Below the pieces are notes generated by a model that was given only the letters and a program-made list of their open reading frames with translations, was not told the origin of the DNA and did not search any database. Of a DNA stretch of 64,000 nucleotides, positions 42,946 through 57,435 are shown piece after piece (position 1 is the stretch's first letter; the number at the start of each line of letters is the position of its first letter). The translations under genes were made by a program, and so were the position numbers. Location: contig OX439129.1 in assembly GCA_949318235.1 (NCBI GenBank), forward strand, positions 31,274,743 to 31,338,742, in the 5' to 3' direction. This DNA is from Ecdyonurus torrentis. Its lineage: Eukaryota > Arthropoda > Insecta > Ephemeroptera > Heptageniidae.

Positions 42946-45361
42946 TGTATATAACTTTAAGTATTTGAAGAAACACAAGGATATTTTTCATGTGCACGTT
43001 TACTTACTGCCTTGAATATTTACTTAGTAAGCAGTCTGTTCCCATACACTAAATTACCTAAATAAACGAATCTGTAATTAAAAAAAAAGAACCTTATATA
43101 CAGAGAATTTAAATTAGAAAATAAATTTAAAAATCATGACATTTTTACACATTATTTCTTAACAGCTGTTAAAGTGTTTAAAAATATATATTTAAACATG
43201 TTTAAAGTTGGATTCTCATTGTATTTATTTGAGTTTTTCTGCTTCTTATTTAATTTGATGAGATACAAAAAATCAATAAAATCAATTAAATGAAGTCAAA
43301 ATGCATAATATATGAGCATAATAAATAAACCTAAAACCTAAACCTATGTACATAAACGTATAAAATTAAACGGTTTATTACTTGTTTTCCGTTACAGTAA
43401 TTTTTTTAAAGTTTTTTTTTGGAATTTACTTTGCAAGCTTCTTCTTCTTCTTCTTCTTCTTCTTCTTCTTTTTTTTTATTTATTTATTTATTTATTTTTT
43501 ACTATTTTACTTTTTTTGTTAAAACAATTTATTTTAATTTAAGACATTATAGCAATAGTTATCTAATTAAGATGCAGTAATTTACAATATTATGTATATA
43601 AATATAAACTTCTTGATCTTTGAACACTGTATTCTGTAAATTTGATAGGTCGATCAACTTAATTACATACAATTGAAATCAATATTTGGAAAGTTATAAA
43701 TTAGAAGAGAGCGTCTATCTATCAAGAAAACTAAATTCTAATTATGTTTGCCTTTTAAGTATGTTAAAACTTGAAACTTGTCTTTAAACTTTTGTATTTA
43801 CTTATCTAACATCCTATCTAGTTATCCATATCATTAATAAATTATCTTTAATACTAAATTCATGTTTTTGCTTTATATTATGTACTTGACTGTAAAATAA
43901 AGTTATTTATAATGTGAATGAAGAATTAAGAAGTTTTAAATGCACATTTGCATAAACTTAACAAAAAAAAAAAGCTCCAGTTAACATAATAGTAATGATA
44001 TTAACTTAATATTATATAATTTCATAAGATAATCAGGCCAAATAGAGTATTACTATAAATAATATAATATTTCACAAAATAGATATTTGAGAATTGATAA
44101 ATTAATATTTTATTATATTAGCATTATTACCAGTGTGTTATCATGTATTCCGCAACATAATTTATTGATAATAATAACTAAATTAAATTGATTATAACAA
44201 TATTATGTTTAGATTGTAGAATATTTCCCTTTTCACTCTTATTATCATTGTATAAATAAACATTAATAAATTTGATTGGCTAAAGTATTTTAAATTTTAC
44301 TTGATTTATTTAATTGTTTGTTTAAGGAAACTCGTTACACAATCTTCAGTAACTTGTATATAATTTGTATAAATACAAATACTTGTGTAGTATTATTGTG
44401 GTTCTTGGTATTGCATTCTAACGACGCTCTGCTATTCTAAATAAATATTCTTGATGATGCAATACTTATAAATAAATTTGCAACGAGACAAAGGAGAGAT
44501 GAGATAAAGTACATGCCGTGTTATAATGATGCATACCGTAAGGAAGTAGTGAAGATTAAAACTATATTTATAATTGGATTTTCTAAAAGATATAATTTAT
44601 CATTACTATATATATTAGGTTTTTTATATTTAGATTTTTTAGAGCACTATATTATAGTTTTTTTCTTTTTAATTATTTTTAAAAGTTTTTATTATAACTT
44701 ATGGCATTTTAATAGTAATTTAAAAGGATGTGCGAAATATTCCTTTTTATAGAATTACATTAAAAATAGTAAAATTGATTGAAAATCTGGAAAAATCAAT
44801 TGAACTAATATTAATAATAAAAGCCATCAATATGAAGTAACAAATAACCTTAGAATTTTTTATTAAAATGCGTACACACTTGACAAAAATTGAAGATTTT
44901 AGTAATCAAATATTAGTGCTACATTTTCAATGTTATTCTTATCAGAGACATTCACCTGAATTTTAAAAAAAGTGCAAGTTTCTTTGGACAATTTTACAGA
45001 ACGTGCTGACCTGAATTTAATCCATAAGAATATGAAGAGGTGTCTTGTTTGAATCCACCATGCATTATGATTGTACGATAATGTTAAATAAAAATAATGT
45101 TATATTTGTATACAAGAAATATATAACTTAATATATCATAATTATTTCAATATGAGTAGTCTAAAGGAATATCATGAACTGCTGCAAAAATAATGATAAG
45201 GGCAATTCTTAAATTTATACGTTGTAAGAAAAAGAAAGAAAAATAATAATAACTCAATGTTTACTTTGAATGAAAGCTATTGCTTAACATTGGTATAGTA
45301 AATGTCTATTTAAATAAAAACTGCTTAGCTTAATAATGTAAATGTTGTGTTTTGTCTACAG

Positions 45362-45495
45362 GCAATGTGTTCGTGATCGCTGCGATCTTACTGGAGCGCC
45401 ATTTACAAAATGTAGCAAACTACTTGATCGTGTCTCTGGCGGTGGCAGATCTCATGGTGGCGTGTCTCGTCATGCCTCTCGGTGCTGTTTATGAG
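45362..45495 (+). CDS. Serotonin 5-HT1-type receptor, second coding exon (end of TM1, IL1, TM2)
   Basis: The exon begins with GC, completing the split Gly119 codon, and adds residues 120-163. N120 is the conserved N1.50 of TM1. The stretch [14 protein letters not shown] covers the end of TM1, intracellular loop 1 and the start of TM2. D148 in LAVADL is D2.50, the sodium and activation aspartate. The end, [12 protein letters not shown], is characteristic of arthropod 5-HT1A/1B-like receptors; molluscan 5-HT1 and vertebrate 5-HT1A differ here. The acceptor is TTTGTCTACAG and the donor GTAAGTGG from 45496, phase 0. I counted 68 G+C in 134 bases (51%), far above exon 1 and the surrounding intron. 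TM3 to TM7, the DRY motif and the third loop are not in the window. I am confident of the subfamily but cannot choose between 1A and 1B paralogues. Confidence 0.95.
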
Positions 45496-46425
45496 GTAAG
45501 TGGGAAAAAAAAAAAAAAAAAAAAATGGATAAAGATAAAGATAAAGTAGTCAAAAATAATAAAACAATGTCACAAATTTCATTCAAATCTCATTTAAAAT
45601 ACGGTTTACTCTTTACATGAGAAAAACAAATACATTTTACGTTTGTGTATCTTCACGAAAAAGACATTGAAAAAAAATTGTATTTAATGAACCTATTTAT
45701 TATTCAATATAAAATATTGATGATATGGTAATAATTAAACCTGAGAAATTATAAATCTCTACACCCAACCAAGCTTATACTTAACGCTTTGCATAATTTC
45801 AGTTTCATTTTCGTCTTTTATGCTTTTGTAAATAACTTTTTAAATTTTCATTTCAAAGTCACAGTATAATGTTTCTGTGGCTGTACTGCTAGATATTAAA
45901 TTCCTTGACTATATACCTACAGCTAGAGATAAAAAAGTTTTACAGTATGCAAAAAGAAAAAGTAAGTACATGACAAAGTACATTTACGAAATTAAAATAA
46001 ACCACATTCTTCAAGGAAAACTAATTTTCTAGAGCTTGAAAATTGTGCATTGTAGACGGACATGAAAGTTATTCAATTTACTTGATTCTTAGTGCACCAC
46101 AGGGAGAATTTTCAACAACATCTCTATAATATCTGTGGAAAATTGATTTTTCGTACCATGTGGAAAAAAAATTAATGCATTTCAGAATACAATAAGTTTG
46201 AATTATACTGAATACTTTGCAGTTTATTGATAAAACTTTATATATAATATATAATTTAAAACTCCAAGCACGTTTTTGATTGATGTAGTTATAAAAGCAT
46301 TCTTTTGATCGTTAACATGCATACATTTTTTTAAGTAAAAATTTTATTTTTCATATACGTGAGCCAAGCACTACCCAAATCATTAGCCTTGTGTTAAAAA
46401 TATATTAATAATAACGAAATTTGAA

Positions 46426-46485
<60 letters not shown>

Positions 46486-46486
<1 letters not shown>

Positions 46487-46675
46487 CCGGTCAACCGGAA
46501 GAGGGTTTCTAACGTAAGTGGTTGAAAGTAGTTATGTGTGGAGTAGAATTTTTAACAGAGCGTATAGATTTGAGTGTAGAAAAGTTGGTCAAAGAGCGTG
46601 ACATCAGTCCATTCCCTTGGTCACACGTTGCGTTTGCTCTGTCACTAGAAACCCAAGGGAAATACCACCGATGAC
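46486..46675. mobile_element. Possible degenerate inverted-repeat element next to (TA)n
   Basis: It starts with CCGGTCAACCGG right after a (TA)n array. GAGGGTTTCTA near the left is mirrored by TAGAAACCCAAGG on the right, and CCCTTGG...CCAAGGG forms an internal stem. It is moderately GC-rich and non-coding. The boundaries and family are uncertain. Confidence 0.35.
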
Positions 46676-48064
46676 CTTCAGCTTTTTATTCCAAAATGTT
46701 ATACAACACAGCACTTTTTTTTTTATACTAACAGTTTTGTGATTATTTTTTTCAATCTCTTTTTACAAAAATTTAATAATTTTAACTGACGTAAGATATT
46801 AGTAAAGAACCAAAATATTTTTATTTTTTTTACCATTCTATGAAACATATTATAATGAATAACAATAGCTACATGTTTATTTCACAAAAAAATACGAATA
46901 CGTTTTCATACCATTAACAAAAGAAAAAATATTAACTTGTAGGCTCATTGTTATCTACGCCAAAAAAAATAGCACCTTCATATGTATATTCAACTAATAT
47001 AATGTCTTTTTATTTTACAAAGTGGATAGCAATATTCTCTATATAACGTAAATAATAAAAAAAAAATTTAATGATACAATAAATGTATCAATTCTATTTT
47101 TAAATGTAATTTAAAATAAGAATTGCCTTCTGAGGCATAAAATTAAATTTATATAACATCTAAATTTGAATTTAATCAAATTTTGATATATAACCCGCAC
47201 GTCTCTCTCTCTCTCTCCTAAAGTTAGCAATTTATTTTACTCCAACATTCACTAACCTCTCCCCGGCTCCCCCTGTCAATATTCTCATATAAGGCATCAT
47301 AAAAAAAATGTCAGATTTAAGATTTTTGGATATTAAGTTTCCAATAACAGCTTAGCACGTTTCTTCACTTTACTCTTTATTTCACTTTTTTTTTTCTGTC
47401 CCAACGGAAATTAAAAGTGGCACATTCGATTGCAATCGATTGAGTTAAAAAAAGTAGATTTTTTTTTTTTTTTTTTTTTTTTTGTATAAGGTTGAAAGAT
47501 GGTTGGTTACTTATTACGAGAATCGTCGTAAAGGGAAAGGTTCTGGTGGTCCATATGTGGGTTCAAGTAAAATTACTGCTTTAGTTTCTTCTTATGGAGT
47601 AGTCATGACGTAGGAGCAACGGACGGAAACATGTAGAAGGAAGTTCTATAGCCACAAATCTCTTTTCCTTTCTTGTATTTTACAAGTTCAAGAGGTCAAT
47701 AATGAAGTTACAATTATATACTAAAATATATCTACCACATGTTATTATAGATTTTGTTCTATAAAACACACACAGAAATTTAACTTTAAAATCGTCAGCT
47801 GAGATTTTTTTTTTCTTGGTTAACACCTAATTTTTACTTCACGACGTTTATTTAATTTTTACTTACGATATATTTGAGAAATAAATTTCATCATTTTTTT
47901 TTTTTTTTTCTAAATATCATTGCAAATTTTTTTTTAATGAAGAAAAATATATTAAAAATGCTTCATTTGCAAAAAAAGTCATATTTTTTTTGCTTGTATT
48001 AGAATTTGACTTTCAAATGATGTGCATCATGTCACTCGGACACTAACACCAGGCTTGTACCGTG

Positions 48065-48261
48065 TTAAGTATTATTCACATGACGCATAAATTTGACGCG
48101 CGTCGAGGTGCGTTACAAAGTTGGAACAATGTAAACAAATGGAGCCGTTCACATTGTTTTTGAAAATTACATGCGTGACCGGCTCCATTTGTAAACATTG
48201 TTTCAACTTTTTTTATCCGTCGACGCGCGTCAAATTTACTCGTCTAATGAATAATACTTTA
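48065..48261. mobile_element. Foldback element with TTAA-like end
   Basis: Left arm AGTATTATTCACATGACG, TTTGACGCGCGTCG and AAATGGAGCCG are mirrored on the right by CGGCTCCATTT, CGACGCGCGTCAAA and GAATAATACT. The left end is TTAA (48065-48068); the right counterpart is TTTA. It is CpG-rich compared with its surroundings and non-coding. Confidence 0.75.
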
Positions 48262-49575
48262 TGGCAAGAACCGTATCACCTGTCGAGCATTTGATTCGGA
48301 AGTCAAATGCATAATAAACAAGCAAAGCGAGCATTCTATGTACATTTTATTTGTAGAATAGTATTAAAATAATTTTCATCTAAGAAAGAGTGTTTGAGGC
48401 AATTTATTTTTCAAATATATCATAAGTGTGCAAGTTGTGACGTCGTCATCAGGGAGAACGTCTCAGCAGATAATTTTAAAGCTTTATCTTTGCGTATAGT
48501 TTACAGAACATAAGTTAGGTTTGCAAAGTCAAGTAAAGTAGAACTATGAACTTCAATGATGATTGGTTGCTCTGAAAGAAACAAACAAAAAAGTTACTTG
48601 CCTCAACAGCAAACTCGTTCTTTTCAGTTCTAAACTAAGGAAAAAACGAGCAACCCAAGAAAGTGTGCATTTTTTATTTTTTACTTTTTTTTCAGAGTAG
48701 CCAATCACTATTTAAGTTTATGTTTCTTTTTCACATTCCTTTGCAGACTAAACTATCCGAAATGATGTTTTAAAATTCTTTTCATTATTCGATATTTTTG
48801 TCATGTGATTTAGCTATGTGAAATCAATAATAATATAATATGCTGTACAAGTTTAATAATTCAATGATGCGTTTGGGAACATCATATATTATACTGTGAT
48901 ATACGTATATTTTTATTGAATTTTTTTGCCACATGAATAAAATAAATATATTATATAATAACTTGGATAAAATATAGAGAACTTACTTCAATTTATAAGA
49001 ACATCTTATTTTTTTTTATTGATGTGTTTATTATAAATTTACGATTGTCTAAATTTTGAATAGGAAGCAACTGTATTACTTCTTTTTTTTAACTAATTTA
49101 AATTTCAAAGAATTTAAAATATTCCAACACGAAGAGGTGTAGAATGATGTGTGATATGTTACGTTATAGTTTCTGTTTATATGAAGGTCATGATTATCAC
49201 GCAACCATAAAAAAAAATGTAAAAATAGTCTTCATATCATAATCTTTAAAAAAATATATGATCATAAAATAACACAATATTATTAGTCAATAATATACGC
49301 ATGAAATAAATTCAATAGATTTTTTTTTTCCTAAAAAAAATTTATGTATATAAAAAAGAAGCATGAATAATATATATAAAATATAAAAATAACTACACAA
49401 TAATGATAGAAATTTGTTATTCATAGAATATTTTGACAAGCAAGTTAAGAGTGAATGTCGTAAACTGACAAAAATAAAGATACCAAACACTTCATATTTT
49501 TATAAGAAGAAATTTTGTTATATAAAAAATAGTAATATTGTTGGAAGTTTACTTTAAAAATTTTACATAAAATTT

Positions 49576-49610
<35 letters not shown>

Positions 49611-50309
49611 GTGTTCTAAAAATGAATATTTAATTCAAAATATACTCGTAAAGTTATAGAAACAAAAAGTACAATATTGTGGTATATTTTGATACATATA
49701 TTTTTCTTTTATGGAGTCTTGCCATTCAGGTACCGTCAGGTCTCTTACAATAATTTTAACCTCTGGGAAGAATATAATCATGTAAAAAGCCTTACGTTTT
49801 TTGTGCTATACCATTAAGATTTTAGTCATAATTTCTTACAGTAAATACAAAGGGAAATGTTCTATAGTGCATATCAGGACATAAAAAAAAACTAAAAGTA
49901 ATTAAAACAACTTCTCTGGGATTAAATTAAATTGATTACATTTTTTATGTCAAAAACATAAGAAACTTAAACATGTCGCAATCTTCTTGCATTTCAGTGT
50001 ATTTTTTTTTTTTATAAAATTAAAAGTAAAGTAAATTTACAGTACCCTACGATCCCTTTAAGAATAAAAAAATAAAATGACAAAGCAAGTAAAAGAAAAC
50101 TTTTCCATATAATTTCTGTATTTTCTTTTTTCTGTTTTTCATTTCATTTAAAATAAATTTTATGCATCTTACTATCATTAAACCTTTAATTTTAGTTTAT
50201 TATTTGTGTTGTTGCTACTTTTAAAACTAAGAATGTATCCAATTCCTTTTTTTCTTTCTTTAAGGTTAAATCTTGAATTGTTACTTTTTTTTTTCTTTAA
50301 CACGTCCAC

Positions 50310-50341
<32 letters not shown>

Positions 50342-50418
50342 TTTTCATTAGTAGATGGACTTTTAAAATGGTTTACACAACATTTTTTCTTCCAAACTTC
50401 ATTCTTTGTCTTCTTTCG

Positions 50419-50456
<38 letters not shown>

Positions 50457-50668
50457 TACAGCTTTCAAATAAGTGAATTCACTTTACTATCGTTTCTATT
50501 TTTTTCTTTACATGTCATGTTATGTGCTCAATGCTTTGAATTAAAGTTTTAACTTACATGGCTCTATATTGAATGAATAGAATAGAAAGCCGCGAGTAAG
50601 AACCACTAACATTTAACGTTTTAAAATAAAATACTTTGTGTTACTACCATAGTGTATATATATATATA

Positions 50669-51278
<610 letters not shown>

Positions 51279-52347
51279 TACATACATACAGTATAATATA
51301 TACATTTAAAATAATACCACAAACCAGCTTAGAAAAAAATGTCTCAATAGTTGTAAATTACAATTACGTGTGAATAGAGAAGAATAAAGTATTATTACTA
51401 TATATGTACTGCATAGCCTTGAATTGTAAATTTCACACTTGCAAGCTTTGTTAAAACTATAATAAAAAAAAAGAAGAAGGAAGAGAAGAAAAGAGCATCT
51501 CTGCAATGACAGAACATAAAAAAAAAAAAAAAAAAAATGCCACTTCCTATTTGAACATGTTAGCTATTGGAATTGGAGATGAGTATAATATAGAGAAAGC
51601 TAAGTAATCAGCAGAAAAACCTTTTACTAACCTATTTCAATAGAACTTTTCTAACTGTCTTCTTCTCTCTTTTCATCAATTTTCCCCATTTATTACAAAT
51701 TAAATTATATAATATATCACATTTATAATATTTTATAAAAAAAAAAAATAATATAATAGAAATAAAACAACTTATATATAATTTAATAATAAATGAAAAT
51801 TATAATGCTGATCACGTTGATAATTTAATAAAATTATAATATTTGCTGTTTTTTTATGTTCATTGGTGTAGAGTTAATGATATTTTTTAGCGTACTTTAA
51901 AAGGAAGTTTCTTTTTTTTTTTTTTTTTTTTTTTTAACTTCATATAATTTCCTTTTTTATATATTTGAAATAATAACAACTTTAAAATGCAGTCGTATAA
52001 AAACCAAAGAAAAAAAATAATATAAGAAAAGTTCTGATTTCGAAATAGAATGTGATTTCAAAGAAAAAAAAATTATATTATTTATAAAATACGTGTTTTA
52101 ATCAAATTATATTGAATCTATATTGAGTGATGAAAAAAAAAATAAAAAAGAGAGAAAAATTATCAGTGATTTTTGCTGGAGGCATAGCAGGAAAAAGATG
52201 AAGGAAAAAAAATGAAGGAATGAATGAACGAAAACTCAAGAAAGAAAGATCTTTTTATTAAAAAAAAATACATAATATATATCTTCCTATTGTATCCCGA
52301 GAGATTTTTCAATTCATTTTAATGCAAAGAAAAATGAGGAGTGTGTG

Positions 52348-52547
<200 letters not shown>

Positions 52548-52957
52548 TGAATTAAGGGAATTGAAATTATATTTGGTGATGAAAAAAGATTTATTTTGCT
52601 CTTTGGTAAAAATGACAACGCAATTAAATGATTGTTATATAAAACTACAAATAAATTCCCATAATCATTATATAGCAAAATACTACAACATGAAGATGCA
52701 CTTTAGCTAAGCATACACTTGGGATTGTTACAAAAATAAAATAAAATAAAAGTTTTATTTTAGTTTCACTATAGCTGAATGAAACAAAGTTAATTTATTT
52801 CATGGTATATTGTAGCAATTCTGTACATCGCAATTCAATTGGGATTTTTTTTTTTTACCATAAGTTCAAATAAATAAGAGTGTTTTTTTTTTGTATTTGA
52901 TACTTCAGAATTAAAAATATCAATATGAATTACCTATTATTTATTTATATCTTACAC

Positions 52958-53093
52958 TTGCTTACAAACTCTGTTCCTACACTGTCTCCAAATATACAAA
53001 ATTTGCATTTACATAGCCAAATTTGTAAGCCATGTATTTTTGTTAACTAATGAAAATCAGGAACAAGGTTTGCAAACAAGCCTTCTACTCCAG
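52958..53093. mobile_element. Possible degenerate inverted-repeat element
   Basis: GCTTACAAACTCTGTTCCTA on the left is loosely mirrored by CAGGAACAAGGTTTGCAAAC on the right, with an inner AAATTTG pair. The similarity is imperfect and no target duplication was seen. Confidence 0.3.
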
Positions 53094-53720
53094 AGAGGAA
53101 AGCAAAATAATTTAATAACATTGCTTTGCAAATTTTATATTTCATATTATTATTTATATAAGTATAAAAATATGAATGAAAATAATCAAAGGAATTTTTA
53201 GATAACAAGAAAATTCTTTTTTATATTTAATACAAATCTTTAAATTCTTTACTTCTAAAAAAAAAATGTAAATAAACCATCTTTCACAAAAATAATAATA
53301 TTAATAAAAAAATACAAATGTTAACTTGTTTATTTTTCTATTAGATGTTTTTATGTTACAAATTTTTTTTTTTTTTTTTTTTTTGTATAAAAAATGAAGA
53401 CACTATAATATTCAAGATGATGTGAAACAATATAGGAACTATATTGTATTTTAATATTTTCGTGCTCTTTATACTAGATAGAGAAGACCCCCAAGATTAT
53501 ATAAAAACATAATTGGAAGCAAGGGATTTATTAATCTACTTAAATCCTATTTTCACACTGTAGGAGAATGAGAGAGAGAAAGAGATTTAAGTGTAGTGAA
53601 CCCTAGCCTGCCTGTATATATCTCTATCCAAAGCACGTTTTACCGCTTGATGTGGTCGTGGTCATCATAGTTTTAAGACTATAAACAATGCCTAAAGCAA
53701 GCTTATTTTATACATAGATA

Positions 53721-53879
<159 letters not shown>

Positions 53880-54306
53880 ATGCTCTTAATTATGAAAAAG
53901 TGATCATATAAAGCATCAAAGTATTTTTAATACAATAATTAAGTCATATTGATGTTAATTAAGTTATTATGAAAATTTCATTAGTATGTGAATGTTGTAC
54001 TTATCTTGAAAATTTTAGTGCGTATAATGTATTTTACTGCATAATTTTAATTATAATTATATACTCAATATTTAATAATATTATAGGGATGTAGTGGGTG
54101 AGCTGAGGGTTGGAATGGGTTGGTTGATTTCCCTTGACACTGATTGATTTATATCAGCATGTTGATGAGATTCACAGCTGCAATATTGAATGATGAGAGA
54201 TGCTGCATTATTCAATTGTCATCATGTAACGTTAAATGCAGATGCACAAACTTCGGGTAAAAATGAGAAATTCTTTACAAAAAAAAATAAATAAAAATAA
54301 AAGAAA

Positions 54307-55042
54307 GAAAAGAAAAGAAAAGAAAAGAAAAGAAAAGAAAAGAAAAGAAAAGAAAAGAAAAGAAAAGAAAAGAAAAGAAAAGAAAAGAAAAGAAAAGAAA
54401 AGAAAAGAAAAGAAAAGAAAAGGAAAGGAAAGAAAAGAAAAGAAAAGAAAAGAAAAGAAAAGAAAAGAAAAGAAAAGAAAAGAAAAGAAAAGAAAAGAAA
54501 AGAAAAGAAAAGAAAAGAAAAGAAAAGAAAAGAAAAGAAAAGAAAAGAAAAGAAAAGAAAAGAAAAGAAAAGAAAAGAAAAGAAAAGAAAAGAAAAGAAA
54601 AGAAAAGAAAAGAAAAGAAAAGAAAAGAAAAGAAAAGAAAAGAAAAGAAAAGAAAAGAAAAGAAAAGAAAAGAAAAGAAAAGAAAAGAAAAGAAAAGAAA
54701 AGAAAAGAAAAGAAAAGAAAAGAAAAGAAAAGAAAAGAAAAGAAAAGAAAAGAAAAGAAAAGAAAAGAAAAGAAAAGAAAAGAAAAGAAAAGAAAAGAAA
54801 AGAAAAGAAAAGAAAAGAAAAGAAAAGAAAAGAAAAGAAAAGAAAAGAAAAGAAAAGAAAAGAAAAGAAAAGAAAAGAAAAGAAAAGAAAAGAAAAGAAA
54901 AGAAAAGAAAAGAAAAGAAAAGAAAAGAAAAGAAAAGAAAAGAAAAGAAAAGAAAAGAAAAGAAAAGAAAAGAAAAGAAAAGAAAAGAAAAGAAAAGAAA
55001 AGAAAAGAAAAGAAAAGAAAAGAAAAGAAAAGAAAAGAAAAG
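54307..55042 (+). repeat. (GAAAA)n pentanucleotide array, about 147 copies
   Basis: About 735 bp of pure purine sequence on the + strand, with only two A-to-G changes visible (in AGGAAAGGAAAG at 54421-54432). It is the longest simple repeat in the window. The long open frame through it is an artefact of the repeat. Confidence 0.98.
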
Positions 55043-56532
55043 TGAAGTAATGAACGTATAATAATAATGCGCTCAGAAAATTTTAATTATTGAAATATTG
55101 TGTGTATAAAAAGAGTTTTTAATTTAATTTTAAAAATTAAGTTTCATTTATGGTTCACAATAAATAAATAAATTGAGATTACATTTCAAATTATGCTGTT
55201 TGTTTAGTAAACCATAAACTTACAAACACCTAGTTGATAAAAATTATTGTAAAAATACTATAATTACGTAAAATACCTTGATTGTCTTCAATTATATTTT
55301 CTTTTGTGATAATTAAAGTAAAGTAAAACTAATAATTTCAATAATATGTTCTTTGAAAGCCACAGTTCTTTGAAAACCATAGAAATCTTTTTAAGCCAAA
55401 TAACAAATGTATTGTCAGTGCATTCTATAGCAAATATAAAAATGTACATTAAAAATTACTATCATTACTATTGTTGCAATAGCAGAATTAATGTATATTT
55501 GCAACTATGGTATAAAGATTCATAATAATTTAAATCATTACTTTTTTAATATAAATATAGAATTTCAAACATAATGCATTGTCAGAAAAAAAATCAGTAT
55601 AATGTACAAAAAACATAAAAAGAATATTCCATAGTTGTTATTATAAATTAAAGTACATTATATATTATAGAAGCTTCATTTTTAATAAAAAAAAGGGCAT
55701 ATTATTGCATTATATTATTTTAAATATAACTTTATCAATATTTTGATTAAATTACTTTTTCATAAACAATCATTATTATTAAAATGTTTTAGTTAAATTT
55801 AAAAATGTTTGTATCAAATGTATTTAGTATGTTTTACGTTGATATTCTGTTTATTATGTTAAGAGAAAAATATGAAAGCTTGTTCAACTGTAAATTCATA
55901 TTTATTTTTAATAAAATTTCTTTATAATATTATTGCACATGCAGTGTCCTAGTTTTTTTTAATAAGATACAATCAACATTTTACTTTGTAATAATATAAT
56001 AATATGAATATTATTTTGATATTATTGTAATTTAACAAACTTTCTTGAAGAAGTTCACATCTCAAACTTTATTATTTCTTTATGTATATAAAAAAAATAT
56101 TGGATGTTAAGTTAGCTAATAATGTGAAACTTTCTGTTTTTAAGTCCATATAGTTAAAATGTTGGAAAGGAGAGGGGTTGCTGGTCTTATTATTATATTT
56201 TTTTCCGTCGTGTTTTTTGGGGAGAAAGTATCGTCATGATAGTATACGAAAAAGAAGCAGCTGTTACGGAGAAAGCAACAGAAGTGAACTTGGGTTTGGT
56301 ACCGATTTATGCTTTAGTTGAATAAAGAGGGAGAGAAAAGGAGAGGGAGAGAGAGAGAGAGAGAGAGAAGGCAAGTGGTGACTACACACTCCAGCATAGA
56401 CTATATTTTCAACTCCAAGTAAGCCTGGCTTCTTCAGGGACTATAAAATTTCTGCTTCCTTGTTTGCCAGCTCAAGTAACAAAAAGATTTCATGCAACTA
56501 TAATATGACGTCAAAATTTAAATCTGACTTAC

Positions 56533-56537
<5 letters not shown>

Positions 56538-56597
<60 letters not shown>
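56538..56597. repeat. (CT)n microsatellite
   Basis: About 60 bp of CT; a (GA)n array lies about 170 bp upstream at 56339-56368, so the two can pair in inverted orientation. Confidence 0.95.
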
Positions 56598-56599
<2 letters not shown>

Positions 56600-57023
56600 G
56601 TCTAAAAACTTCAATTTTATTTAAATTGACAGAAGGCTTAGTTTAAAAAAAAATAATAATAAAAAAAAACTTCATGTTATTTTTATGTGAAGAAAAAACG
56701 CCTTCTTTTTACATGAAATAATTGAAGAAACAAAAAAAGAAAAGAAATCTTTTTTAAAGAAAAAAATAATAAACAGTATTTAACATTCAGTAACATCAAT
56801 AACATTTGTTACAATTTTACAGTTAACTTAGTATACGTATAAGTCTCTATAATTTATAGCTTTTACTTGCAATTAAATAAGTTTTAGAATTTAAAATAAA
56901 GAGAGAAAAGATCTTGTATATAATTTGCATAAAAAATGTTATTTTAACTTGAAATGTAAAAAAAAAAAAAAAAAAAATCCACGTAGAACCGTATGTAGAT
57001 AAACTTTTAAATTCCCTTGAACG

Positions 57024-57125
<102 letters not shown>

Positions 57126-57435
57126 GTGTGTATGTGGTTAAACCAAAGGCTACTTTAAAAAGAGCAAACGGCTTTTTCGTGTAAAAATAATAAAAAATAT
57201 ATATAAAGTTAAACTGAAAAGAAAAAAAACTGAACACTTGTATTCCCTAACGTAAAATAATAATTATAAAATAATATTTCAAAAATGAAGAATGACATGC
57301 AGAGTTGAGCTTTCTTTTTTTTTATATGAAAAAAAAAAAATTTAATCTGACTGATTACTATCTCAATTTTTTTTTTTTTTTTTTTTTTTTTACAACTCTA
57401 ATCATGGATATATAAACAGGATAGGAAGCTATTGT

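Larger units (their letters stand above)
36539..45361 (+). other. Intron between receptor coding exons 1 and 2 (8823 bp, phase 1)
   Basis: It is bounded by GTAAGTAA and TTTGTCTACAG. It holds two long (TA)n arrays (37790, 38556), a (GT)n(GA)n compound repeat at 38757-38798, a 46-base poly(T) at 39087, a TTAA element (40536), an hAT-like relic (41777), a poly(A)-tailed retroposon (42506), a 27-base poly(A) at 42916-42942 and (CTT)n/(TTTA)n repeats at 43438-43497. I saw no further coding sequence; reading frames at 39707-39961 and 44513-44752 are AT-rich and match nothing I recognise. Confidence 0.8.

Noticed and set aside
54236..55045. Open frame of 269 codons with Lys/Arg/Glu repeats
   Set aside because: It is the translation of the (GAAAA)n array, whose 5-bp unit lacks stops in this frame; there is no non-repeat coding sequence.
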